Assembly (NCBI RefSeq): GCF_030272615.1
Contig: NC_081405.1
Location: 603,804,677-603,868,676 of the forward strand
DNA length: 64,000 nucleotides
Direction: 5' to 3'
Origin: Cryptomeria japonica
Lineage: Eukaryota; Streptophyta; Pinopsida; Cupressales; Cupressaceae
This document shows positions 47,888 through 59,837 of the stretch, in pieces. A model generated the notes under the pieces. That model made no database searches and was not told where the DNA came from. It was given only the letters and a program-made list of their open reading frames with translations. Position numbers and translations under genes: made by a program. Each line of letters starts with the position of its first letter. Position 1 is the stretch's first letter.

Positions 47888-50439
47888 TTTTGGCACGCCC
47901 GGTAGGACATGGATTTTTGTTAAATCTGTGTTTTTTGCAGATTTTTCTAACCCTATATTGCTGTTTTGTAAAACAATTTGGAGAATAACTTTGTGCAACT
48001 AGGGTTTTGGACACAAAATCAAGATCTTGGAGAGATTTGATCATATATCACAAATGGCTTGGAAATTTTGCACCAAATTTTGTTTGCAGGTTGAAGAAAG
48101 TATTAGGAGCTCTCAATACAAAATTCAGAATTTTTGGAGCATAGTTTCATTTTCTATGAATTTTTTATGATTTTTCATAAAAAATTAATTTTGAGAGTAA
48201 ATGAGAGAATTTTTTGGATTTTCTTACATTTTTGGAAATCTCTCATAATTATACACAGGATCTATTCTTTGTGATTTTAATTTTGATGCAAAATATTTCC
48301 CTAAAAATCAGATCTTTAAAAATTAGGGTTTTTCCTTATTTTGATCAGATCTCACAAACGGCTTTGAATTTTGGCATAAACTTTTTTGTGCAGGTCAGGA
48401 TAAGTATCAGAAGGATATAGTAAAAATTTTAGATTTTTTGGATTACTTGTTCAATTTATATGAATTTTTTATGAGTTTTCATAAGAAACTAATTTTGAGA
48501 GCAAATTAGCAAATTTTTTGGATTTTCTTACATTTTCAAAAATCACTTAGAATTATACATAGGATCTGTTCTTTGTGATTTTAAATTTGATGCAAAATCA
48601 TTCCTCAAAAATCAGATCTTTGAAAATTAGTGTTTTGCATTATTTTACTCATATCTCACAAACTGCTTGGATTTGTTGCAGAAATTTTTTTATGCAGGTT
48701 TGGAAGACCATCAGGACGCTCCAATAAAAATTTTAGATTTTTTGGACCAATTTGGCATTTTATATGATTTTTCATAAAAAATTAATTTTTGGAGCAAATT
48801 AGCAAATTTTTTGGATTTTTTGACATTTCTGGAAATCTCTTAAAATTTTACAGGTGGTCTTTTTTTATGATGAATCAGTTCTTTGAATTGGTCAACAAAA
48901 TGCATTGTTGAAGGCCCCTATTTCACAAAGTCTTTTGGATCTAAAATTTGCCTAACTTGTGTGCTTGCAGGAAGGGGTGATCATTTGAAACAATCCAAAC
49001 TACTAATAAATCTTTGTTGTAGGTCCTTGGCAAGGGTTTTTGGATTTTTATTGTGTGCCTTGTTTTCATAGACTAGCAAACACTTCAATTGGTGCACTAA
49101 AATTGAATCATTGTCTTTTGTGTCTTGAGCAGTAGCCTCTTTTTGTTTAATCTTTAGAGGGCCTATCTTCCCGTGTGGTCATTAGGACTACTAGTGAGAA
49201 GAGAATGACCCAAGTGATAGCAAGGAAAATCCACCTCTTTCAAACCACTATAAACAACTGTATTCATGGTGAAAACTATGGATAACGTGTGTTGATTAGT
49301 TCATACCGACACTATGTCTCCCCATAAACCCGTTTGATCAAATTTATTTGATCAGTTGTAGGGCATAACCCCTACCGGCTGGGAGCCTTCTGTATTTACA
49401 GAGCTAAAAGTGCCGCATGTATGGCCACATGAGCAGATGCCCTTACTAGTACCTTTTTGTTTTAGAAGCCAAAATCCTTCTAGTTGTTGAGGCAAGAGGT
49501 CGGACCTCTGGTAGCGGCCCACACACATACGGTTCTTAGTAGAGATACAAAGTTCGCCATGAAGAGTTTTCGTGGGGACTAATGCTTGGCTAACCCGAGA
49601 AGTGAGTGCCGAGGGTGGAGCTAGTGAGGTCAAGCATCTAAGTATCTGCTTTGAATAGCGTAGCCTTGGGGGTAAAACCTCATGTGGGATCAACAACTAT
49701 TGTCTTGGCTAGCCATAAGAATTGTGCTTGACTTATTTTAAACATTCAAAACATTCAAGACCAAACAACAAAACATTGTGTCTTTTGTGTCTTCAAGTGT
49801 ATGCAAAACATTTTTACATCAAACAACACACTTTTCTTGGAGTCATTTTGAGTCTAAACACTTGCAAACATTGATTCCTCATCAACATTGTGTCCTCTTG
49901 TGACGAAAAACAGTCAAACATTCAGATTTGGTCACAACCAACAACTTCACAAATTGGAAAAATTTTACAGTCCAACAAACAAGAGCAATCAGTTTCGGAA
50001 TTCTTGAGCTTCCTAGGTTGTTTCTCCAGGTTTTCATCTAGCATTCAACTTGTCTTTGGGTCTCACAAAGTCCATCATTGCTTTACATCTTGCATTAAAT
50101 TTACATTTGTCTAAACTTGAGTCAAAAGCTCACTTGCTTGTCCTCATCTTATTTTGTCAACACACTACATACAATAACATTTTGCTAAGTGGTCCCTCAT
50201 CAAGGTCTATCACCTTTGGGTCTCATTTGGTCTTACTTAGAGTCAAGGTCAACTTACCTCATCAAGAGAAACTATCATCTCTTTGGAAGTCACACCTACT
50301 CTACTACATACATACTTGGTCTTACACTTTGGACATTGCAAGTACACTTTAGATTCATTTACATTCCATCCAACTCTTGGTCTTCCATACTCTTTCCATT
50401 TTTCATCTAGTCTCACACATCTTGGTCAATACCTAGTTC
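47888..50439 (+). other. E5 primer site and long leader
   Basis: TGGCACGCCCGGTAGGAC (47891-47908) follows the LTR and is the presumed primer site; I do not assign its tRNA. The rest is non-coding. Positions 48046-48850 hold three tandem units of about 300 bp, each starting near TCACAAA-GGCTT and containing TTTTGGATTTTCTTACATTTT. Long leaders with repeats are common in Tat-lineage gypsy elements. No leader ORF is supported. Confidence 0.7.
48046..48850 (+). repeat. Three ~300-bp tandem repeats in the E5 leader
   Basis: Anchors CACAAATGGCTTGGAAATT (about 48050), CACAAACGGCTTTGAATTT (about 48352) and CACAAACTGCTTGGATTTG (about 48656) are spaced about 302-304 bases apart. The rest of each unit aligns well by eye, including GGATTTTCTTACATTTT. 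Confidence 0.88.
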
Positions 50440-51793
50440 ATGGTTGAAACCCGTCTTCAAAAATCTAGGAGAGAAACTAAAGAGGCTCAAGAGTCCGCAA
50501 ACATGAGTTCTTATGAGTATGACAATGATATCTTTTTCAATTCTGATCATACTACATTACCTGACATGGATGCCTATAGAAACATTCCAAATGTTGAGAA
50601 CATGAACACTACAAACAACAATGATACACACAATGATGATATGGACAAATTTTCAATACATTCAGCAGATGTGGAAGAATCCATTATGGATCCCCATTTC
50701 AATCGATTGGTTGAGGAAATAATGAGGAGGGATAGACAATACTTCTTACAAATGATGGCACAAAGTGGAGCCAAGATACCTCAAAATTTGGACACAAGGA
50801 AACCCCGTGTCAAATTTGGGGGCAATACATTAGAACATGACATGCTTGTAGAGTATGGTATACATGGACAAAATAGATATTTCGTTCCTCAACATGAATC
50901 TATACCAAGTGGTCCATATATGTAGAATCACTATAGACCTCCTCCATATGAACATGTGTATGATCAATATCATCCATATATGCAACATGCTCCTCCTCCA
51001 ATTGGTGCCTCAAGCATGGGGTATGGTCCAAGGAGTCGATCTCCACCTAAGAACAATTTGGAGCAACAAATCAGGGACTTACAAAAGAAAATGGAGGACA
51101 TTAAAAACACCAAAGCCAACATACACAATGAGAGACATATGTCCTTAGCCATTTGACAAGAGCATTCCAATGCCTCCTTTTCCTACACACTTTGTGACAC
51201 CTAAGTTTGATAAGTATAGAGGAAAAGGGGATCCTAAGGCACACATAAGACATTTTTTCATAGCTTGCATTGAGGTAGCTTCAGAAGAGACATATTTGAT
51301 GAGATTATTCCCACAAAGCCTAGGTGATCAAGCTATGGAATGGTTCTCCCAACTTCCACCTGGTATTAAGTCATGGGGTGACTTAGCAGAGGCATTTATT
51401 CAACATTTCTCCTACAACATAGAGACAGACATATCAGTCACTACTTTGTGCAACACCAAGCAAAAGGATGGAGAATCTTTTTCATCATTTTTACAAAGAT
51501 GGAGGAATCTAGCTAGCAGATGCTCTTGTGAAATTCCACAAAAACAAATGGTAGAAATGTTCACCCTGAATGTTAACAAAGACATTGGTTATGACTTGAG
51601 AAAAGCTTGCTTATCCACCTTCAAAGACGTCATTGAAAAAGGCTTAGCAACAGAGAAGGTCCTAATTGTACAAGGAGTCATTAAGATATTCAAAGAAAAC
51701 AAAGAGGACTTTAAAGGAAAAGATAAGCCAAGATTTTGGAACAAAAACAAGAACACAGTCAATGATGGTGTTGTGGATGCCAATACAGTGTGA
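50440..51793 (+). pseudogene. gag: E5 gag
   Basis: It starts MVETRLQKSRRETKEAQ at 50440, a typical Tat-type gag start. After a TAG at 50923-50925 the frame goes on to 51156. A frameshift then moves it to the frame opened at 51170, which holds the Retrotrans_gag core: FDKYRGKGDPKAHIRHF, then QSLGDQAMEWFSQLPPG and WGDLAEAFIQHFS. It ends in that frame at a TGA (51791-51793), where Arg is expected. The capsid-like domain is well kept apart from these breaks. Confidence 0.9.
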
Positions 51794-52942
51794 CCTAAAA
51801 TCATTTTTTCTGGATCAAGCTCTACAAACAATCAAGTGAATACTCAAACAAATTCAAAATCATGAAGGAAGTACACTCCATTGGGAGAACCACTTGAGTC
51901 AGTTTTCAAGAAACTAGTGGCAAACAAAATAATAACAATTCTAGATCTACCTCCATAAGAGCCAAAGGTTAAACCAAATTGGTGGAATGATGATGAGTAT
52001 TGTGAATTTCATAAGAGCAAGGGTCATAAAATAGGAAATTATCATCGACTGAAGAACATCATACAAGATCTTATTGATAGAGGTGACATTGAAATTGAAG
52101 GACACTCATCCAACCAAGAACATGAAATGTTTAAGGAACCATTCCCAAAGCATGACAAGGGAAAAGCTAAAGCCACAGATGACCAAACCAACTATACCAG
52201 AGCATCTTATAACTATGATTCAACTGTTAATCACATTTCAATGGATAATTATGTCTCTACCATTATCATCAAGGAAAAAACGCCTGAGACTTCTACCCAA
52301 AGACCCAAGATTGTCCTAAAAGGCATTGGATATTCTTCCGAACCAACCTCTGAATGTAATGTCACAACTCATTGAGGTAAATTCACTTTGCAAGGTGCTC
52401 CAGCTAAAAACATCGCTTCCTCATCAACCAAGCCTGAGTATGACCTTGTAGAACAGTTAGGGAAGACACCCACACTTATCTTCATCCTTGAGCTCTTATG
52501 CATATCCCCTGCACATAAAGCTATTCTTGACAAAATCTTGAGAGATACTTCCATCCCTACTAATTTGAATGTGGACCAGTTTCAAGCCATGGTGGGATAC
52601 CTGTCCATTCCACACTCCCTTACATTCACAGAAGCTGACGACGCCTCCGTGAGCCAGCCACATAATGCACCTTTACACATTGAAGCCTTCATACACAAAC
52701 ATCAAATAAAATGAGTCCTGATAGATGGAGGAGTAGGTCTAAACATTTGTACATTGAGCACTATTAAACAACTGGGATATTTTGATAAAGCTGTGAATTC
52801 TACAAACAAAATTACCATCAAGGCATATGATGATGAAGAGAATTCATCCAAAGGCACAGTCATCTTACCTCTTAGAGTTGGGCCCATTACAAAGGATGTG
52901 GTTTTTTAGGTCCTTGATCTAGATCTCACATACAACATACTC
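51794..52942 (+). pseudogene. pro: E5 protease region
   Basis: It continues in the gag core frame. CEFHKSKGHKIGNYHRLK is a zinc-finger-like tail of gag. The protease active site reads VLIDGGVGLNIC (about 52713-52748), with DGG as in Tat-type elements rather than DTG/DSG. It leads into YNILLGRPWIHEM (52931 on), the second protease landmark. Stops TGA 51862, TAA 51956, TGA 52373, TGA 52712 and TAG 52909 interrupt it; all fit single C-to-T changes at CGA, CAA or CAG. Confidence 0.85.
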
Positions 52943-54274
52943 TTGGGACGTCCTTGGATTCATGAGATGAGTGCAGTACCATCTACATATCATCGATGTA
53001 TCAAGTTTCCACACAATGGAGTTGAAGTGACCATCAAAGCGGATCCAAATCCATTCATATATTGCAACAATCTGCAACCTCGATCAGAAATAACAATCCT
53101 AGTCAATTGCAAAGCTGTTCCTTCATTGGCATATGTGGATCCTGAATCCTTAAAAGCTTCTACATCCAAACAAGCAGAGCTAAAGGAAAAGTTCAAGATT
53201 AAAGACCTAGGATGTGGTGAGTATATATTTCATGTTGACCAACTCCCATTATCTCCTAAGGTATTCAGTCAACAGGAACAACCTACAAACAATTTTCAAT
53301 GCCAAGGAATTGGGTGTGAACCACCTAGTGTTGTGGCTACTAAGTCCGAATGCAAATCTCCTCTAGTGGTGCAAGCATCTCTTGATATCAATACTCCTAA
53401 GAATGGTTCCAACGAAGAATCTGTTGAGTGTATCGCCAGCCCTCTTGATAACTCACATAGCCTTACCATATCATCCACTCATTCCATTTCCACTCCACTT
53501 CCAGACTTGGATCAACAAGAATTACAAAAGCCCTTACTCATTGGGGATCAAAAATCAAGCTTTGAAAAGAAAAATCTAAAAGTCAATAATAAAGAAAAGT
53601 CCTTTAGTCCAAATCAAAATCAAAAGCTATTGGACTCTGCAAAAATCAAAGTCAAGGATAAAAATCATATGAAGAAAAAAGAGCAAGAGTTGATCTCCCC
53701 TAATATCAAAATAACTGGGGGCAAAAGTTCTAAAATTTCAAATCAAAAAGCATACTTGTTGATCCTAAGTCTTCATCATGTCCTGATACTTTCACTTCTT
53801 TTCACAATCATAAGCCTTCATCACTCATTCACTTGTTCCACACATCCTTTCCCTTCTGGCGATACATCATGGACCTTTAATGGAGCTTCCTTGAAGGACT
53901 TTGTTATTAGGGATGCCCAAACTTTTGCAGTTGACATGCATACGGGCCTACGTAGTCCACACGCTAGTAATTCTATCTCAGTTCCTTTATCAAGGAAGAT
54001 AGTCACTCAAGCTACACATCATTCAGTCAAGGAACATCACAACTACAATCATAAGGTTCAGCCTCACACATTTGAGGTGGGTGACTTAGTTCTCAAAGAA
54101 AAACCTAGAAATCAGCAAGACAGAGAGAAGAAGGGCAAGTTCGAACCAAATTGGCTTGGTCCTTTCATCATCACAATAGCCTATGCATCCAGTTCATATC
54201 AGCTCTCAACCATAGAGGGTGAACCTTTGGAGGATCCTATCAACAACATGCACCTTCGCAGGTTTTACACATAG
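52943..54274 (+). CDS. E5 fused frame: protease C-terminus joined to integrase C-terminus
   Basis: This 443-codon frame is fully open. It starts inside the protease motif (GRPWIHEMSAVPSTYHR), passes through a Ser/Asn/Lys-rich linker and a hydrophobic stretch (AYLLILSLHHVLILSLLF, about residues 272-290), and ends in the Tat-type integrase tail: VGDLVLKEKPRNQQDREKK, FEPNWLGPF and INNMHLRRFY. Reverse transcriptase, RNase H and the integrase core, normally about 3 kb, are absent. The frame is part of the longer gag-pro frame from 51170, so the real start is upstream. The integrase tail may bind DNA or chromatin; that is inference. It is probably not translated today because of the upstream stops. 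Confidence 0.75.
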   Translation: MGRPWIHEMSAVPSTYHRCIKFPHNGVEVTIKADPNPFIYCNNLQPRSEITILVNCKAVPSLAYVDPESLKASTSKQAELKEKFKIKDLGCGEYIFHVDQLPLSPKVFSQQEQPTNNFQCQGIGCEPPSVVATKSECKSPLVVQASLDINTPKNGSNEESVECIASPLDNSHSLTISSTHSISTPLPDLDQQELQKPLLIGDQKSSFEKKNLKVNNKEKSFSPNQNQKLLDSAKIKVKDKNHMKKKEQELISPNIKITGGKSSKISNQKAYLLILSLHHVLILSLLFTIISLHHSFTCSTHPFPSGDTSWTFNGASLKDFVIRDAQTFAVDMHTGLRSPHASNSISVPLSRKIVTQATHHSVKEHHNYNHKVQPHTFEVGDLVLKEKPRNQQDREKKGKFEPNWLGPFIITIAYASSSYQLSTIEGEPLEDPINNMHLRRFYT

Positions 54275-56037
54275 CTCTTCAGAGTATCCTAATTTAAAAA
54301 TTCAAAAAAATACAAAAAAAATACAAAAATACAAAAAAAATCATAAAATAAAAAAATCGTTACTTGGTGAAAACCTGGCAAACAGGCGCCTTGTGACACA
54401 CAAAAAAAATTGAAAAATCAACAAAAAGTAAAAAAAAACATTTCGTCCAACGGTGAAAACCACTTTGGTGGCTCCCTGGGCAAGTACCATGGTGAAAACT
54501 AGCTCACCGGTGCCATGTGTAGAGACATTGCTCCTCCCTCCTTCAGGATTCCATTTCATCCTTTCACTTTGCACACACTCACAACCTATCCATCCATAAT
54601 AAACTTACCCATTCCCATCATGGCTTGTTATTGATCTACCCAAGATTGGTTCGCGATTCATAATAAACATTCCTTTTCATCCCTTTCCATCCATAATAAA
54701 TCAGCTCCTATCTATGGCTAAGGCAAATCCTACGTCTAGTGATGGGTGTGGAACTGAGAGCATCACACGTTCTGAGAAGTACCATTTCTTCCAATTTCCT
54801 TCAGTCTATTCATGCACAATCCGCAATAAAGTAGCATTTGCATCACAATCTGCAATAAAGTTTCATCTTCTCCGCAATAAAGTATCAGTTTCATGGATTC
54901 AGTCAGTTTCAGATGATACACAACAACAACAATGAACTTCAACAAAATCAAATCTTTCAATAGACTCAGACAACATATGGTTCCGTGCTATCTATCCTTT
55001 TTGTGAAAGTAAACATTGTGACCACAATCAAATATGACTTGTACAAGTGACAAGAGATACTAAACTTGAGGACTACAATAGATGTTGGTGTCGAGTTTTG
55101 GTTTTCTTTTGATTTTATCTTTTGGTGACATGTCTTTTAGCTTTTTCAGGATGTCTCTAACTAGAGATTCTATCTCTAGGATGTCTTTGACTAGAAAGGT
55201 GAGGATGGGGTATTGTCACCTATTTGTATTTGCTGTCTGTGGATTGTCTCTTAGTAATGCTATGACTTGTCTAAGGATATGAAGACACTGTGAGTCTAGT
55301 GTGAACTGGGGCATTCCTTGTTTGTGACTATCTTATCTCCATGCAAACAGGTACAATGACTTTCTGGGTCGAACATATGCCTCGATTGTTATAACCTACT
55401 TGCCATAATAAAGCTCAATGATGATAATGCACAAGAAGCTCTTTCACTTTCATATCTTCTATCTTCCATCCCCCTTTCTTGATTGACTTCCATCGTCCTT
55501 CTTGAGTCCGCGTAGCCTGCTATCACACAACTGAGTATAATGACATGCCAAAAATATTCGCATTTCATGTAGTTGCATCTGCATTATCACATATAAGCAT
55601 TTCATACATACATATAGATATCACAATTGCATCGCATCTTGCACACAACACATGTTAGCATATTTTACATTCTCATCATGTATATAGTCATTTGCATTAT
55701 CATATTCATTTGCATTTCATACATTCACATTTGCATCATGCATAAAATATTAAAAACATAAAAGAACAAAAATAATAATAATAAAATATTGCATTGCATC
55801 ATGTACATATTTGCATCCATATCATAAGCATCACATCGAAACATACATCACATAGGTACACATGCATATAGCTGCTGCAAGGATGAATCATCTCATATAT
55901 ATATATATAATCATAAGTGTCATGATACAATGATGTCAAAATACATATGGCTACATAGCCAATCCTCATGTCGCCCTATCCGGACAGAGGAACCCACTAA
56001 TAACTCCTGCCAACACTGTTGGTAGTGCTAATCCTGT
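54275..56037 (+). other. E5 non-coding region 3-prime of the pol remnant
   Basis: No sense gene. The phrase GGTGAAAAC recurs near 54367, 54452 and 54491. From 55540 to 55870 the DNA is a loose CAT/ATTTGCAT-rich low-complexity stretch. Confidence 0.6.
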
Positions 56038-56415
56038 CTATGTCATGGTATCCCATGCCAAATGTCCCACCCTCATCTCCAATCCCGGATCTTGAAACAC
56101 TTGTCTCAGTGCATCCCTGTCTCCCTCTCGATCATAAGGAACTAACTCCCCATCGATCGGTATCCTCAGAATCCTATATACATCCTCCAAGGTTACTGTC
56201 ATCTCACCCATCGGCAAATGAAACGTACATGTCTCTATGTGCCATCTCTCAGCTAATGCAGTCAGCAACCCCATGTTCGCCGGAAACTCAAGCACATACA
56301 AAATGTATCATAGACCCATACCCTCAATAGCAGCCCGGTCCTCGAATGTCAGCTCTGGTCGTAATCTCTAAGTCGATGGGAATCTCTTCCATGACTCCAA
56401 CATAGGTAGGTACTC
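56038..56415 (-). pseudogene. Antisense plant mobile domain (PMD) exon of E5
   Basis: On the minus strand TTTGCTTGACTGCAG precedes GAGTACC at 56415 and looks like a 3-prime splice site. The exon reads through LTFEDRAAIEGMGL and then the diagnostic segment LLTALAERWHIETCTFHLP, GEMTVTLEDVYRIL and IPIDGEL. This matches the plant mobile domain, also called aminotransferase-like PMD, found in MAIN/MAIL-type host genes and in transposons. Stops: TAG in the first part and TGA at 56308. The ending TAG is at 56038-56040. A possible first exon (MAMAHRFDRVRRFQRLA) starts near 57216 on the same strand. Antisense to the host element and between integrase and 3-prime LTR, the classic place for Tat antisense frames. 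Confidence 0.82.
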
Positions 56416-57560
56416 CTGCAGTCAAGCAAATCAATTATGTCAGTCATAGTGGCATTCCCTATTCATCACAAAATGCTGCTCTTTATCCTAGTGCTTATAT
56501 TTATCACATGACGCTATTTATCCTAGTGACACTCACTATTCATCACAAAGTGTTGCTATTTATCCTAGTGGTACTCCTTGTTCATCACAAAGTACTACAT
56601 GTTTTTGCACTCCCTGTTCATCACAAAGTGCTACTTACATTTGCACTCACTGTTCTTCACAAAGTGCTGCACCTATTGGTACTCCCTATTCATCACAAAG
56701 TACTATATCTTGGTACTCACTGTTCATCACAAAGTGCCTTGATCTATCCTATCCTAGGGCCTCTACTTGAGTGAATCCTCTTGAGAAGTTTCCTAATTGG
56801 CAATGTATGTTCTATCACATAATTGTCAATCTTAGCCCTATTTGTTATCCTAGTCTTCCCTAGAGGACCTGCTTGAGTGTATCCTCTCAACAACTTATCC
56901 AATCAACAACGTATGTTCATCACAGAACTGTCGATTTGACCTAGAAGACACAAATTCACATTTTTGGACACAAACGTGCTTTCATGACATAAACGCTCTT
57001 TTAGACCGCATAAACACGCCTGGCACCAATGCAGACGTGCCTACACATTTTTGACATTTTTTTGGACCCTATTCTAAGCGCATTTATTACTCTACCTAGC
57101 ATGCATTAATGACAACAATAAATGCATCAAAGTACAAGGAGGTTTTGTGGTACAAACTGGCTCTCCTGCCTTTGCTAGCCTTTGAAATCGGCGAACACGA
57201 TCGAATCTATGAGCCATTGCCATCGCTGCTGACTACTGCTGCTCTATCTCGCTCTGAACTCTAATCTCTTGGATGTGTGGATGACAATGAGAATGTTTTC
57301 CCCTCGTAGTCTATCTTATGGACTACCCTAGCCCTAGTTTCCTATGCCAGTCTTTGTTATCCCGTGACTTTGTCACTTTATCTGGTCAGTCCATTCTAGC
57401 CTTTCTTTCTTATCAAGAGATTGTTTGTGGTCTTTTTACACATTTTCATCCAATCTCTCGAGGGGGCATATCATTCCCATCTTGGGGCAACTCTGTATCA
57501 GTTCATCTTATCTTCTTTGAAACAACACAACAAGCCGCATTGTCTCAAAGAGGGGCAAAA
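56416..57560. other. E5 3-prime region: tandem repeat, putative antisense first exon, polypurine tract
   Basis: Positions 56455-56745 hold degenerate tandem units around CTGTTCATCACAAAGTGCT. Around 57150-57220 the minus strand has a short ATG frame, MAMAHRFDRVRRFQ, that may be exon 1 of the PMD frame. CAAAGAGGGGCAAAA at 57546-57560 is the polypurine tract, directly before the LTR. Confidence 0.6.
56455..56745. repeat. Degenerate tandem repeat, unit about 30-45 bp
   Basis: At least seven copies of a core like CTCNCTGTTCATCACAAAGTGCT lie between 56455 and 56745 with variable spacers. Single extra copies of TTCATCACA occur near 56907. Confidence 0.85.
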
Positions 57561-58325
57561 TGTAGACACCCAAAATTGTCCAGTCTTTTATTTATTTAAT
57601 TATCTAAGCTTAATTCTTCTATTAATTAAATAAATCTTTATTTATTTAATTAATTCATTCATCCTCTTCTAGCCTTATTTCTCATTTAAATAAATACATT
57701 TATTTATTTAAATTATCATTTTCCTAAATTAAATAAATATGTTATTTATTTAATTGATCCCACTTCTTCTATTAATTAAATAAATCTTTATTTATTTAAT
57801 TAATTCATTAGCCCTTTCTACCCATGACACATGTCATTCATCTCTTAATTCATACACTACCTACCCCTTTCATTATTTTATTATTTCTTTTACCTACCCT
57901 CTAATCATAGCCAACCTCCTTTTACACCTCTCAATCTTATCCCTCCATTTCATATAGTGTCTTCTATATAAGGAGATGCTTCCTTCATTATCAAGGCTCC
58001 CCGTTGACTACTTGACTACACTACGCTTTTGAACATAGGCGATCCTACTTGCAACCACATTTCCATTCTTTGTTGAGCTCTTGTGCACACATAAAATCTG
58101 AGAGCAAATATATCAAGCAAGATCAATGGAGATAGGAAGAATGGAGATCCAAACCCTATTGGACATGTGATGGTATAATCTTTGTGATTTCATTTGATTT
58201 GCATTGTCTTAGGTAATCTTCATTTGTTATGGTGGATCTTTGTTGTTGTTAGGCTAGGGTTTTGTGGTTGAATTCATTTAGCCTTTCAATATCGTTATTA
58301 TTGTTATCCATTTTCACCATATACA
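57561..58325 (+). repeat. E5 3-prime LTR
   Basis: The LTR is 765 bp starting TGTAGACACCCAAAATTGTCC and matching 47108-47887 closely. TATATAAG is at 57965-57972. It ends CACCATATACA before the ATTAC target duplication at 58326-58330. Confidence 0.92.
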
Positions 58326-58587
58326 ATTACAGTAGAAATTCACTTCATACAGGAAGAAATTATGTTTTAGTTCTTTACTTTTTGGCATCGTTGTCAAAGG
58401 GGGAGAAAACTAAGAAAAAAGAGAAGACTGAAGATTGGAAAGAAGATTGAAAAAAGAGGAGAAGTCTAATGTATGGGGGAGAACTCTGATGACAGCAAGA
58501 AAGCATTTCAGCATTTCAGAATCACAACAATCCGAATCTTTTAAGGTCAAATCAATTGGTTTTGCCATCAATGCCAAAGGGGGAGAT
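58326..58587 (+). other. E4 3-prime spacer with doubled polypurine tract
   Basis: The E4 DNA resumes after E5. TTTGGCATCGTTGTCAAAGG / GGGAG at 58381-58405 is the inner tract; CCAAAGGGGGAGAT at 58574-58587 abuts LTR-b. The spacing of about 180 bases is like that in E1-E3. Confidence 0.82.
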
Positions 58588-59837
58588 TGTTAGCAATTTA
58601 GCATTATAACAAACAATGGGAGATTGTTGGCATTTCAATAAGGATATTAAGAAGGTTGTTGATGATTATGGATATAACTGATTAAGGATGTTTACTGTCT
58701 TAATATTATTATTTTGTCATTGATGTCAAGAAATTGATTTTCTAATTCTGTATGATGTTGCCATATTTTGAGAAGTATGATTTGAAAAGTATAAAGATGT
58801 TGGTAAAAGACACCGAAAGATTATGATGAATAAGAGGATGAATAAGGTATTCAATGGGCAACTATTACCGAGTCAGACAATGATGAGATCATGATGTTTA
58901 GATTGTTTTGACATCATACATATGTTAGAAATTGTAAGGTTAATACTATACTATGTTACCGAGCAAAGAACCTAGTCAGTAAACCCTAAGGAACCTAGTC
59001 GGTAAACCCTAAGGTTATTGCTATCGGTTAATGAAGGTGGAATGTCTACCGAGTGAAGTTTAGTATTTACCGAGTTGTAACCGAGCTATAATAGAATGCA
59101 TTAAATGTTTACATGCATTATTTAATGAAGGAAGCTGATGAGTTGGAACTGATTAAATGATTGGTATGCCGTAAATATAGTTTGTTAAGAATCTATGGAA
59201 AAAGATCGGTAGGAAGATCTACAGTTTAGATTGAACCACAATACCCGAGCACAAGTTCCAAGAAATATATGCAAGTTCCAAGGCAAGGTAAAACATTTTT
59301 CAGATCGAAAGATGCATTGAACCTGGTCAAGCATGAAGATCTGATGGCTATGATTGATCATGGGAAATGTGATCAAGGAGATTAAGTGGTTAGCTAATTG
59401 TTTATAAATAGGGAACTGTTGATAAACAATGCATGCGGGCAAGTGTATGCACAGGGATGCTACATAGTGATTACCAAGCATAGAAGCTTGAAGACCTGTT
59501 TGAATAACATAGTATAGAAGCCCAGCAGATGGACAAGATTAGTTCTATGTCTAGATTGTATTGAGCAAATAAGAATCTACTTTAGCATTTTAGATGTGAA
59601 GTTGCAGATAGATTTTATTACTATTATTTTGTGAAAGTGACAAAAAATCTCTTAACCGAGTGGACTTAACAGTCTTATTTGTAAAACCCTCTAGCAAGGT
59701 GACATTCAGATTGAGTGTTTGAAATCCTTTAACAAGGTCACTTCTAACAAGGTGAAGATCCTAACAGATCTGAGGGAAATCCCTTAACTGGGTCACATCT
59801 AGCAATGTGTTTGTAAAACTTTAATAGGATTTGCTTT
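58588..59837 (+). repeat. E4 LTR-b (3-prime LTR, truncated)
   Basis: It starts TGTTAGCAATTTAGC and follows LTR-a up to GGATTTGCTTTTA, losing the last ~290 bases including the conserved boxes. TATAAATA is at 59403-59410. It has one fewer ACCGAGTTG repeat than LTR-a and LTR-c, and GGAAAAAGATCGG where those have GGCAATGGAAGATC. It is joined at 59837/59838 to a second copy of G3 DNA. Confidence 0.9.

Larger units (their letters stand above)
47108..58325 (+). mobile_element. E5: Tat/Ogre-like Ty3-gypsy with internal pol deletion, nested in E4
   Basis: LTRs are 47108-47887 and 57561-58325, flanked by ATTAC at 47103-47107 and 58326-58330. Primer site 47891-47908, long leader with tandem repeats, gag, protease, then only the integrase C-terminus, an antisense plant mobile domain frame (56038-56415), a tandem repeat and the polypurine tract. 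Reverse transcriptase, RNase H and the integrase core are missing. Long leader, protease motifs and antisense PMD frame fit the Tat lineage. Confidence 0.9.
42007..59837 (+). mobile_element. E4: Ty1-copia retrotransposon, integrase-less, carrying nested E5
   Basis: LTR-a 42007-43550, primer site 43551-43564, one gag-pol frame 43615-46920, nested gypsy E5 47108-58325, polypurine tract 58574-58587, LTR-b from 58588, cut at 59837. It sits in the RNase H frame of G3. Gag, protease, RT and RNase H are of Ty1-copia type; the integrase is missing. Its primer site, doubled polypurine tract and LTR end motifs are those of E1-E3. Confidence 0.88.

Noticed and set aside
48883-50410. Short plus and minus frames in the E5 leader (for example 49352-49696 minus)
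   Set aside because: No motif and no agreement with known leader ORFs; they fall in the repeat-rich leader.
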